A stretch of 36,500 nt of DNA from an uncultured Selenomonadaceae bacterium (GTDB lineage: Bacteria; Bacillota; Negativicutes; Selenomonadales; Selenomonadaceae). The translations under genes were made by a program, and so were the position numbers. The stretch lies in NCBI GenBank assembly GCA_905236725.1, contig CAJOCT010000008.1, positions 3,782 to 40,281 on the forward strand. Direction: 5' to 3'. Below, one piece after another: positions 27,918 to 35,876 of this stretch (positions within the stretch are counted from its first letter, which is position 1; each line of letters begins with the position of its first letter). The notes below the pieces were generated by a model. That model was not told where the DNA came from and did no database searches. It was given only the letters and a program-made list of their open reading frames with translations.

Positions 27918-27945
27918 ATTATATTCAAAAAAATCAAAAAGTCAA
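27918..27945 (-). promoter_or_regulatory. Promoter of groES-groEL
   Basis: Minus-strand TTGACT (27940-27945), 16-base spacer, TATAAT (27918-27923): a good vegetative-type promoter. Confidence 0.8.
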
Positions 27946-27991
27946 TACTCAAAAAAAATTGCCGAAAAAAATTTTTTTGGCTCAATAAATC

Positions 27992-28021
27992 TTGCCAAAA
28001 AACTGTTTGCCGTTATAAAAT
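27992..28021 (+). promoter_or_regulatory. Promoter of serC
   Basis: TTGCCA (27992-27997) followed after 16 or 18 bases by TATAAA (28014-28019) or TAAAAT (28016-28021). It diverges from the groESL promoter. Confidence 0.65.
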
Positions 28022-28042
28022 ACGCGCGGAGGTGTTTTTTAA

Positions 28043-29125
28043 TTGAAACGCGTATATAATTTTAATCCCGGTCCGGCGACCTTGCCGCTTGAAGTTTTGC
28101 AAGAAGCACAGGCAGAATTTTTGAATTTTGCTGACTCGGGGATGTCGATAATCGAAATCAGTCACAGATCAAAGCCTTACGAAAAAGTTCACAATCAAGC
28201 GAAGGCGGATATTTTGGAACTTATGGGGCTTGGCGACGATTACGAAGTTTTATTTATTCAAGGCGGGGCAAGTCTGCAATTCGCGATGATTCCGCTGAAT
28301 TTTGCGACCAAAGAAAAGCCCGGCTCTTATGCCGTGACGGGAACTTTTGCGAAAAATGCTCACAAAGAGGCGAATAATTTGGGAGTGGCAACTCTCGCCG
28401 CGTCAACAGAATCGGAAAATTTTCGCCGCATTCCTCGCCAAGATGAGTTGAAAATTTCGCCCGACTCCGCGTATTTTCACATCTGCAATAACAACACGAT
28501 TTTCGGCACGGAATATCACTACATCCCCGACACAAAAAATATTCCGCTTTTCGCCGATATGTCTTCGGATATGTTGAGCCGTCCGATGGATTTTAAAAAG
28601 TTTTCGCTGATTTATGCGGGCGTTCAAAAAAATCTCGGACCTGCAGGCGTTGTTGTCGTCGTTGCAAAAAAATCGTTGCTTGAAAAATCTCCCGAAAATT
28701 TGCCGACGATGCTTAAATATGAAACTTTCTACAAAAAAAATTCTCTGTACAACACTCCGCCCGCATTTTCAATTTATATGGTCGGAAAAGTTGCCGCGTG
28801 GATAAAAAATTGCGGCGGCCTCGAAGAGATGGCAAAAAGAAATTCCGCTAAGGCAAAAATTTTGTATGACGCAATCGACGAGTCGAACGGTTTTTATAAA
28901 GGTCACGCGGAAAAAGACAGTCGGTCTTTCATGAATGTAACTTTCCGCCTGCCGAGTGAAGACCTTGAGAAAAAATTTGTTGCCGAAGCGTTGGAGAAAA
29001 ATTTGAGCGGCGTTAAAGGACACAGGTCTGTCGGCGGAATGAGAGCGTCGATTTATAACGCGATGCCGATTGAAGGCGTTGAAACTCTTGCCGATTTCAT
29101 GAAAAATTTTGCAAAAAATAATTGA
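28043..29125 (+). CDS. serC: Phosphoserine aminotransferase
   Basis: A 360-residue class V PLP-dependent aminotransferase that makes 3-phosphoserine from 3-phosphohydroxypyruvate and glutamate in serine synthesis. It has the hallmark start NFNPGPATLP, the phosphate-binding FIQGGASLQF, NNTIFGTEY, and the PLP lysine in YAGVQKNLGPAG (~195); HRSVGGMRASIYNA is near the C-terminus. The start is a TTG (28043) with GGAGGTG at good spacing. A gene for an exported protein follows after 13 bases. Confidence 0.96.
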   Translation: MKRVYNFNPGPATLPLEVLQEAQAEFLNFADSGMSIIEISHRSKPYEKVHNQAKADILELMGLGDDYEVLFIQGGASLQFAMIPLNFATKEKPGSYAVTGTFAKNAHKEANNLGVATLAASTESENFRRIPRQDELKISPDSAYFHICNNNTIFGTEYHYIPDTKNIPLFADMSSDMLSRPMDFKKFSLIYAGVQKNLGPAGVVVVVAKKSLLEKSPENLPTMLKYETFYKKNSLYNTPPAFSIYMVGKVAAWIKNCGGLEEMAKRNSAKAKILYDAIDESNGFYKGHAEKDSRSFMNVTFRLPSEDLEKKFVAEALEKNLSGVKGHRSVGGMRASIYNAMPIEGVETLADFMKNFAKNN

Positions 29126-29138
29126 CAGGTGTTACTTG

Positions 29139-30227
29139 ATGAAAATAAAAAACAAACTTGCCGCGTTGACGATTCTGACGGCGTTCAACTTTTCAAACGT
29201 GCAGGCAGCAACGATTGATACCGAATTGGCGGTCATTGCGGCTGAACAGGCGGACGACGATTCACAGCAAAAAAAAGTTGAGCAACCTGCCGCCCCTGAA
29301 GAAAAAAAATCCCGCAAAGAAATAAAGGCTGAAGAAAAACGGCTCAAGGAAGAGCGTAAAGCCGCCGAAAAACAGCGCAAAGAAGAGATGAAGGCGGCGG
29401 AAAAAGAAGTTCGCGAGGCGCAAAAAAACAGCAGGGATAAAGATTATCAGCAGTTAAAAAAGTCCGAGCGCGACACTTCCAAAGCCAACTTCCCGACAGT
29501 CGACCCCGCAACAACTCCCGTTGAAGCCGTGCCGATTGAAAAACCTAACCCCGCCGAAGAAGTCACAACTTTTGAGCCGCCGTCCGTTTCCGCACAACCT
29601 CAAACTCCTGTACAGCCTCAAACTCCCGCTCAAGCACAGCCACAAACTCCCGCTCAAGCACAGCCTCAAACTCCCGCTCAAGCACAACCTCAAACTCCTG
29701 TACAGCCTCAAACTCCCGCTCAAACTCAACCTCAATCCCCTGTACAGCCACAAACTCCCGCCCAAACTCAACCTCAATCCCCCGCGGTTGCTTTGCCTAA
29801 TCCGGTTGAAATGAAATCAAATTTTGATGAACTGGCGATTGCGGCTGATTTTATTCCGCTTTACATGCCGAAAAAATCCGGGTTTACTATAAATTCTATG
29901 ATGATGATTGACGGGCGGACTGCAGAGGTTCGTTACGGGCGCAGGTGGGAGCCGGAAGTTTCTTTGAATGTCAGGACTTACAGACGATTTGACGGCGAGG
30001 AAACAAAAGACATCAGCGGAGTCAGCGGCGTAAAATGGCGAGTTGACATGACGAGCGGCACGACGGTTTACATTGCTAAAATTTCCGAGAGCAAACACGT
30101 TGCGGCTTGGGCTGTGGGGAATTACACTTTTTCCGCGCTGGTCGAAAATCTTTCCTTTGCCGCTTTTCACGCACTTGTTGCCGATGAACTTGTAGACCTT
30201 TCGCGCCATTATTACATAAACAGATAG
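29139..30227 (+). CDS. Exported protein of unknown function with charged coiled coil and Pro/Gln/Thr repeats
   Basis: A 362-residue protein I do not recognise. A signal peptide (1-24, ending NVQA) is followed by a Lys/Glu/Ala-rich coiled coil (~45-105), an acidic/Pro linker (~110-150), a low-complexity array of PQTPAQAQ/PQTPVQ units (~150-217), and a compact C-terminal domain (~225-362, with YMPKKSGFTINSM and AEVRYGRRWEPEVSLNVRTY) rich in beta-strand-like residues. The repeats, eight to twelve residues each, may span peptidoglycan. The C-terminal domain would be the functional part. ATG at 29139 has AGGTG upstream. It lies 13 bases after serC and 9 bases before purB, so it is probably co-transcribed with two biosynthetic genes without obvious functional link. 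Confidence 0.75.
   Translation: MKIKNKLAALTILTAFNFSNVQAATIDTELAVIAAEQADDDSQQKKVEQPAAPEEKKSRKEIKAEEKRLKEERKAAEKQRKEEMKAAEKEVREAQKNSRDKDYQQLKKSERDTSKANFPTVDPATTPVEAVPIEKPNPAEEVTTFEPPSVSAQPQTPVQPQTPAQAQPQTPAQAQPQTPAQAQPQTPVQPQTPAQTQPQSPVQPQTPAQTQPQSPAVALPNPVEMKSNFDELAIAADFIPLYMPKKSGFTINSMMMIDGRTAEVRYGRRWEPEVSLNVRTYRRFDGEETKDISGVSGVKWRVDMTSGTTVYIAKISESKHVAAWAVGNYTFSALVENLSFAAFHALVADELVDLSRHYYINR
29595..29784 (+). repeat. In-frame repeat array within the exported protein gene
   Basis: Tandem and interspersed units close to CCTCAAACTCCCGCTCAAG, mostly 24-base steps mixed with 18-base ones, encoding PQTPAQ-type repeats. Near-identity of adjacent units at the DNA level suggests recent expansion and probable length variation between strains. 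Confidence 0.85.
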
Positions 30228-30236
30228 GAGAAAAAA

Positions 30237-31529
30237 ATGATTGAGCGATACACCTTGCCCGAGATGGGAAAAATTTGGTCAATCGACAACGAATGGCGGA
30301 CGATTCTGAACGTTGAACTTGCCGCCTGCGATGCAATGGCCGAACTTGGCGAAATTCCTGCCGAAGCGGCAAAAAATATTCGTGCGAAGGCAAATTTCAC
30401 GGTCGAGCGAATTAAAGAAATTGAAGCCGTTACCGATCACGATATTATTGCTTTTTTAACGAATGTTGCCGAATACGTAGGCGAAGATTCAAAATACGTT
30501 CACAAGGGTTTGACATCTTCGGACGTTAAGGACACGGCTTATTGTCTGATGATGAAACAATCTGCTGAAATTATTATTGACGACTTGAAAAATTTTCGCG
30601 AAGTTCTTCGCCGTCGCGCAGTTGAGTTTAAGCACACGCCTTGTATCGGCAGAACTCACGGGATTCACGCCGAGCCGATGACTTTCGGGCTTAAACTTTT
30701 GCTTTGGAGTGCGGAAATTGAACGCGACATTGAGCGCGTCGAGCACGCAAAAAAAAATGTAAGCGTCGGAAAGTTAAGCGGAGCGGTCGGCACTTACTCA
30801 AATATAAATCCGAAAATTGAAGAACTTGTCTGTCAAAAATTAAATTTGCAACCTGCGCGGCTGGCGACCCAAGTCATTCAGCGCGACAGGCACTCGGAAT
30901 ATATGACAACTTTGGCGATTGTTGCGAGTACGTTGGAAAAAATTGCGACTGAAATCAGAAATCTTCAACGAACTGACATCCGCGAGGCAGAAGAATATTT
31001 TCAGCCCGGTCAAAAAGGCTCTTCCGCAATGCCGCACAAAAGAAATCCGATTAACTGCGAAAGAGTTGCGGGAATGGCTCGACTTGTTCGCGGAAATGCG
31101 ATTGCGGCGATGGAAAATATTACTCTTTGGCATGAGCGCGATATTTCTCACTCTTCAGTCGAACGCGTAATTTTGCCCGACTCAACAATTAACGTCGATT
31201 ACTGCACGAAAAAAATCACTAAGATTATCGACAAACTTCTGGTCTATCCCGATGCGATGTTGCACAATATGAATCGGACGGGCGGACTGATTTACAGTCA
31301 GCGAATTATGTTGGCGATTGTCGGCAAAGGAGTTTTGCGCGAGGACGCTTATAAATGGGTTCAGCGAAACGCCATGAAACGTTGGCTTGAAAAAGAAGAT
31401 TTCAAAACCAACATCGAAAACGACGTGGACATAAAAAAATATTTGTCGAAAGAAGAAATTGAAAATTGTTTTGATTACAAGTGGTTTTTGCGCAACGTCG
31501 ACATGATTTTTGAGCGTTTCGGACTTTGA
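30237..31529 (+). CDS. purB: Adenylosuccinate lyase
   Basis: A 430-residue enzyme of the fumarase/aspartase superfamily that acts twice in purine synthesis: it splits SAICAR and adenylosuccinate, releasing fumarate. Visible are the start MIERYTLPEMGKIWS, the TSSDVKDTA and GRTHGIHAEPMTFG loops, and the superfamily signature GSSAMPHKRNPI (~262). Length is standard for Firmicutes. ATG follows TAGGAG, 9 bases after the upstream gene. A terminator follows. Confidence 0.97.
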   Translation: MIERYTLPEMGKIWSIDNEWRTILNVELAACDAMAELGEIPAEAAKNIRAKANFTVERIKEIEAVTDHDIIAFLTNVAEYVGEDSKYVHKGLTSSDVKDTAYCLMMKQSAEIIIDDLKNFREVLRRRAVEFKHTPCIGRTHGIHAEPMTFGLKLLLWSAEIERDIERVEHAKKNVSVGKLSGAVGTYSNINPKIEELVCQKLNLQPARLATQVIQRDRHSEYMTTLAIVASTLEKIATEIRNLQRTDIREAEEYFQPGQKGSSAMPHKRNPINCERVAGMARLVRGNAIAAMENITLWHERDISHSSVERVILPDSTINVDYCTKKITKIIDKLLVYPDAMLHNMNRTGGLIYSQRIMLAIVGKGVLREDAYKWVQRNAMKRWLEKEDFKTNIENDVDIKKYLSKEEIENCFDYKWFLRNVDMIFERFGL

Positions 31530-31540
31530 GAAAAAATTAA

Positions 31541-31574
31541 AGCCCCTCCGAATTCGGAAGGGCTGTTTTTTTTT
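31541..31574. terminator. Bidirectional terminator between purB and rpmB
   Basis: A long near-perfect palindrome, AGCCC then TCCGAATTCGGA then GGGCT with one mismatch, flanked by A-run on the left and nine Ts on the right, so it can serve both converging genes. Confidence 0.9.
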
Positions 31575-31584
31575 CGTCATAAAT

Positions 31585-31776
31585 TTAAACCGCGCGTTGA
31601 ACTTTTCCACTGCGAAGGCAACGAGTGCAAACATTGACGCGTTTAATTTCGCCGTCGACAATCGCGCGAACACGCTGAATATTCGGTTTCCATTTACGTT
31701 TGGTTTTCAAGTGCGAATGACTGACGTTCATTCCGGACATGGTACCTTTATGGCAAATCTCGCAAAAAGCAGACAT
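31585..31776 (-). CDS. rpmB: 50S ribosomal protein L28
   Basis: A 63-residue ribosomal protein. It has two Cys pairs (CEIC at 5-8 and CTRC near 51-54) of the zinc-binding L28 form, plus the family core GNxVSHSHxKTKRxWxPN as MNVSHSHLKTKRKWKPNIQ and RVNVCTRCLRSGKV. ATG has GGAGTGA. Transcribed alone from its own promoter. Confidence 0.97.
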   Translation of the reverse strand: MSAFCEICHKGTMSGMNVSHSHLKTKRKWKPNIQRVRAIVDGEIKRVNVCTRCLRSGKVQRAV

Positions 31777-31809
31777 TAAATTTCACTCCTTCCAAAAAAT
31801 AACGTGCGA

Positions 31810-31838
31810 ATTATATCACAGAAAAAAAAGCCTTGCAA
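31810..31838 (-). promoter_or_regulatory. Promoter of rpmB
   Basis: Minus-strand TTGCAA (31833-31838), 17-base spacer, TATAAT (31810-31815). Confidence 0.75.
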
Positions 31839-31861
31839 ATATTTTTTCTCGGCGGCGAAAT

Positions 31862-31890
31862 TTTACGGCGAAAAATTTTTTTGTTATACT
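31862..31890 (+). promoter_or_regulatory. Candidate promoter of addB-rnhB
   Basis: TTTACG (31862-31867), 17-base spacer, TATACT (31885-31890), 38 bases before the addB ATG. The -35 is weak. Confidence 0.45.
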
Positions 31891-31928
31891 TTATCAAATT
31901 TCAAAAATTTTTTTGAAAGGAGAAAAAA

Positions 31929-34900
31929 ATGTCAGTTGAAGTGATTATCGGTCGGGCAGGTACTGGAAAAACTTTTTTTTGTCTTCAGCAAATGAAAAAA
32001 ATTTTGCAAACTTCTCCGCTCGACACAAAAATAATTTTTTTATTGCCCGCTTATCAAACTTATCGCGCAGAATTGGAACTCGCAGAAATAACCGGCGGCG
32101 CGGTCAACACTCGAATGTGCAGTTTTCAAAGATTGGCGCGGCAAATTTTATCTGAAGTCGGCGGCGCAATTATTCCGAGAATTTCTGAAATCGGCAGAAG
32201 AATTTTGCTTAGAAAAATTTTAATAAATCGCACGAACGATTTAAAATTTTTTAAAAAATCTGCCGGTCAAAGAGGTTTTGCGGAAAATTTATCTCAAGAA
32301 CTTCAGGAACTTCGCACATATTCCATCGATTCCGAAAAAATTCGCGAAATTTTAAAAAATATTGAAAATGACGAACTTAAAGACAAAATTTTTGATTTGG
32401 CGATTTTGTCCGAAGATTTCAGAAATGCAATCGCCGATAAACAAAATGACGAAAGTGATTTAATTGAAAAAGCCGCTGAACTCATAAAATTTTCCGACGA
32501 CATTAAAACTTCGGAAATTTTTATCGACGGATTTATTTTTTTCGATCCGCAACAGAGAAAAATTCTGCGCGAAATTTTTATTAACGCGAAAAATGTTCAT
32601 ATTGTTTTGCCGATGGATACGGATTTGAACAGCCGCGAAAATATAAATCCTCTCGGAATTTTTAACCGCTCGTTTGAAACTTTTAAATCGATAAAAAATT
32701 TGGCGGAGGAAGTCAAAACAGATTTTAAAATTGTTCGCTGTGAAAAATTTCGACGTTTTGAAAATGAAACGCTGAAAATTATCGAACAAAATATTTTCGG
32801 AAAAAAATTTTTTGTGCAGAAAAAATTTGACGATTTTAAAATTGTCGAGGCAGTCAATAAGCGCGTCGAAGTTGAAGCGGTTGCGCAAGATATTTTAAAA
32901 ATTCACGAAGAAAAAAATTTTCGTTTTCGCGAAATCGGAATTATTTCGCGTGACGAAAGTTACAGCAATTTACTCAAGCCGATTTTTGAAATTCACGGGA
33001 TACCTTTTTTCATCGACAACAAACGCGCGGCGACTCATCACCCTTTCGCAGAATTTATCCGTTCGACTTTGGAAACTTTGCGCACTTGGAGAGCCGAGCC
33101 GATTTTTCGCACACTTCGCACCGGATTTTTTGACATTCTCGCGGAAAAAATCGATTTACTTGAAAATTATGTGATTGAATTCGGTATTCGCGGAGAAAAA
33201 ATTTGGACGCAAAGTGAAGATTGGACTAAACACAGACACAGACTTGACGAAAATTTAAATGAGCCGTCGAAATCCGAAATTGAAAGACTTGCTGAAGTAA
33301 ATGAAATTCGCCGAAAATTTTTTGCTCCGCTGATAAAATTTTCAAAATCGGTAAAGAAAAAAAATTCCGCGCTCGAATTTGTGACGGATTTATATAATTT
33401 AATCGAAGAATTGAGAATTTACGAAAAACTTGTCGAAATGTCGGAAATCGAAGAAAAACGCGGCAATTTATCGATGTCGAAAGAAAATTTAAAAATCTGG
33501 GACGACGTGATAAATTTATTTGAGCAAGTTGCGGAATCAATGGGCGACGAAATAATTGACGCACGAAAATTTGAACTAATCATCAACGAAGGACTTGACG
33601 CGCTGGAAATGTCGATAATTCCGCCGGGAATCGACGAAGTGACAATTTCGCAATTCGATCAAAATTCACTGCAAAATTCGCGGGCAATTTATTTATTGGG
33701 ATTTTCTGACGCGGATTTCCCGAAAAGAGCTGACGAAAAACTTTTGCTCACCGACGCGGACAGATTGATTTTGAACGAAAATCATCTGGAAATTTCCAAA
33801 GGCGGACAGGAAAGAATTTTTGCGGAAAAATTTTTAATCTATCGCGGACTCACGGAGGCGAAAAATTATTTATATATTTCCTACCCGCTGGCAGATTCCG
33901 AAGGCAAGGCGATGCATCCCGCAAGATTGATTGAAAAATTGAAAAATATGTTCGCCATTGAAAAAGTTGAGACGAAAAATTTGGATATTCTCAAAAATTT
34001 GGGAAGTGCGGCGGAATATTCACTCACTGAAAAAACTCTGTCATCGGACACGGCGAAAAAACTTTATGCGCCGTCGAAAAAATTGCGCGGTTCAGTTACG
34101 AGATTTGAAACTTTTAATAAATGTCCCTTCCAATATTTTGCAAATTATGGCTTAAAACTTCAGGAGCGGCGGGAATATAAAGTTAAAGCCCCGGACATCG
34201 GAGATATTTTGCACACAGTCATGAAAAATTTCGGCGAGCAGTTGAAGGATGAAAATAAACGTTGGGCATCTGTTGATGACGAGAATTTAAAAAATCGCGT
34301 GACAAAAATTTTGGACGAACTCACGACGAATTTAAACAATAAAATTTTGCTCACGACGAACGCATATAAACACCGTCGCGAGAGAATAAAAAAAGTTGCG
34401 ATAAGTTCGCTGAAAAGATTGATTGAGTTGGACAGAAACAGCAAATTTCATCCCGAACTTTTCGAGAAAAATTTTAACGAGCTTGACGGAAAATTTTTGG
34501 CTTACGAAATTAACGACACGAAAATTGATCTGACGGGGATAATTGACAGAATCGACTTCAACGAGGACGGGAAATATTTTCTGATAATCGATTACAAAAC
34601 CGGCAAGGCTTATTTAAATTTGACGGAAGTTTTTTACGGCGTAAATTTGCAGTTGCTGACTTATTTGGCGGCGGCGAAAAAATTGGACGAGGTCGGCGAA
34701 AAAATGCCTGCGGGAATGTTGTATTATTTTTTGAAATATCCGAGTGAACGCATCGATACGATTTCGGACGCAGATAAAAAAATTGATAACGCTTTGAAAT
34801 CCGAAGGCTGGTATTTGGACAATGAAGATATTGTTTATCAAATCGACTCGTCTTTAAATTCTATAAAAGTCGGATTTTTAAAGGACGGAGGCTTTAACAA

Positions 34901-35183
34901 AAATACTGAAAAAAATATCGTGAAGAGCGAAGGGGCGTTTCAAAAACTTATAGAGCGGGTTGACAAAATTTTTCAATCTGCCTGCAAACAAATTTTGAGT
35001 GGAGAAATTTCCGCAAAACCTTTTCAGACAAAAAAAATGAATGCTTGCGATTATTGCATTTATTCGGAACTTTGCGGCTTTGACTCAAAAAACGATAAAG
35101 GCAATTCCCCGACGCTTGACGACAATGAAATTTTGAAAATTATTAACGGATTGGAAGAAAATGACGATAAAAAAGCTAAGTGA
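31929..35183 (+). CDS. addB: ATP-dependent helicase/nuclease subunit B (AddB)
   Basis: A 1084-residue AddB, one half of the AddAB complex that processes double-strand breaks for recombination. The N-terminus has Walker A GRAGTGKTF (8-16); the C-terminal nuclease domain has LIIDYKTGKAYL (the DYK motif, ~880). An iron-sulfur cluster is implied by a Cys in FNKCPFQYFANYGLKLQER (~735) together with CDYCIYSELC (~1040), the standard AddB arrangement. Slightly shorter than B. subtilis AddB (1166). ATG has AAAGGAG. No addA is visible here; it would be expected downstream or elsewhere. The 3' end overlaps rnhB by 23 bases. Confidence 0.95.
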   Translation: MSVEVIIGRAGTGKTFFCLQQMKKILQTSPLDTKIIFLLPAYQTYRAELELAEITGGAVNTRMCSFQRLARQILSEVGGAIIPRISEIGRRILLRKILINRTNDLKFFKKSAGQRGFAENLSQELQELRTYSIDSEKIREILKNIENDELKDKIFDLAILSEDFRNAIADKQNDESDLIEKAAELIKFSDDIKTSEIFIDGFIFFDPQQRKILREIFINAKNVHIVLPMDTDLNSRENINPLGIFNRSFETFKSIKNLAEEVKTDFKIVRCEKFRRFENETLKIIEQNIFGKKFFVQKKFDDFKIVEAVNKRVEVEAVAQDILKIHEEKNFRFREIGIISRDESYSNLLKPIFEIHGIPFFIDNKRAATHHPFAEFIRSTLETLRTWRAEPIFRTLRTGFFDILAEKIDLLENYVIEFGIRGEKIWTQSEDWTKHRHRLDENLNEPSKSEIERLAEVNEIRRKFFAPLIKFSKSVKKKNSALEFVTDLYNLIEELRIYEKLVEMSEIEEKRGNLSMSKENLKIWDDVINLFEQVAESMGDEIIDARKFELIINEGLDALEMSIIPPGIDEVTISQFDQNSLQNSRAIYLLGFSDADFPKRADEKLLLTDADRLILNENHLEISKGGQERIFAEKFLIYRGLTEAKNYLYISYPLADSEGKAMHPARLIEKLKNMFAIEKVETKNLDILKNLGSAAEYSLTEKTLSSDTAKKLYAPSKKLRGSVTRFETFNKCPFQYFANYGLKLQERREYKVKAPDIGDILHTVMKNFGEQLKDENKRWASVDDENLKNRVTKILDELTTNLNNKILLTTNAYKHRRERIKKVAISSLKRLIELDRNSKFHPELFEKNFNELDGKFLAYEINDTKIDLTGIIDRIDFNEDGKYFLIIDYKTGKAYLNLTEVFYGVNLQLLTYLAAAKKLDEVGEKMPAGMLYYFLKYPSERIDTISDADKKIDNALKSEGWYLDNEDIVYQIDSSLNSIKVGFLKDGGFNKNTEKNIVKSEGAFQKLIERVDKIFQSACKQILSGEISAKPFQTKKMNACDYCIYSELCGFDSKNDKGNSPTLDDNEILKIINGLEENDDKKAK

Positions 35184-35829
35184 CGACAGGGAGCGCGTGG
35201 AAAAACTTTACACGTTTGAAAATGAACTTTACGCGCAGGGATATAATTTAATCGCGGGCGTTGACGAGGCGGGACGCGGTTCACTTGTCGGATCGATGAC
35301 GGTTGCGGCGGTGATTTTGCCGAAAAATTTGTATCTGCCTAAACTCAACGACTCAAAAAAAATTTCCGCACACATCAGAGAAATTTTGTACGAAGAAATT
35401 ATTTTGAAGGCAATAAGTTTTTCTGTTATCGAAGTCAGCGTTGAGGAAATCGACGAGTTCAATATTTACCAAGCGACTTTGCGCGGAATGAAAAGAGCCG
35501 TCGAAAGTTTGGACACGGTGCCGAATTTTGTTTTAACGGACGCGATGAAATTGGACTTCGGCGACAAAATAAGAACTCAATCAATTATTCACGGCGACGC
35601 ACTTTCTGCCTCGATAGCCGCCGCCTCGATTGTTGCAAAAGTTACCCGCGACCGAATGACGGACGAATGGCACAAAAAATATCCCGATTACGGTTTTGAT
35701 CACAATCGTGGTTACGGCACAAAAACTCACATCGAAGCGATAAAATCAGTCGGACCTTGTCCTTTGCACAGAAAAAGTTTTAATCCTGTCAAAAGTATTT
35801 TGGCGGGACTTCAGATTGAAAGAAAATAA
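35161..35829 (+). CDS. rnhB: Ribonuclease HII
   Basis: A 222-residue RNase HII that cuts RNA in RNA-DNA hybrids and at single embedded ribonucleotides. Catalytic acids are in GVDEAGRGSLVG (Asp 34, Glu 35), VLTDAMKLDF and the SIAAASIVAKVTRDRMTD region; the C-terminal YGFDHNRGYGTKTHIEAI and GPCPLHRKSFNPV are canonical. The first motif is usually GRGPLAGP; here it is GRGSLVGS. ATG lies within the end of addB (23-base overlap) with GGAAGAA before it, so translation is coupled. Confidence 0.95.
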   Translation: MTIKKLSDDRERVEKLYTFENELYAQGYNLIAGVDEAGRGSLVGSMTVAAVILPKNLYLPKLNDSKKISAHIREILYEEIILKAISFSVIEVSVEEIDEFNIYQATLRGMKRAVESLDTVPNFVLTDAMKLDFGDKIRTQSIIHGDALSASIAAASIVAKVTRDRMTDEWHKKYPDYGFDHNRGYGTKTHIEAIKSVGPCPLHRKSFNPVKSILAGLQIERK

Positions 35830-35862
35830 ATGTTAGGGGTTAAAAAATTCCTAATTCTTGAA
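35830..35862. repeat. Short TTAGG/CCTAA inverted motif after rnhB
   Basis: TTAGG and CCTAA face each other across a dozen bases just after the rnhB stop; wording resembles the TAGGGAA heptamers elsewhere. Weak; no T-run. Confidence 0.3.
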
Positions 35863-35876
35863 ATGGGGGGATTTAA

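Noticed and set aside
29595-29784. Repeat cluster considered as a CRISPR array
   Set aside because: Units of 18-24 bases abut with no unique spacers and translate in frame as PQTPAQ repeats.
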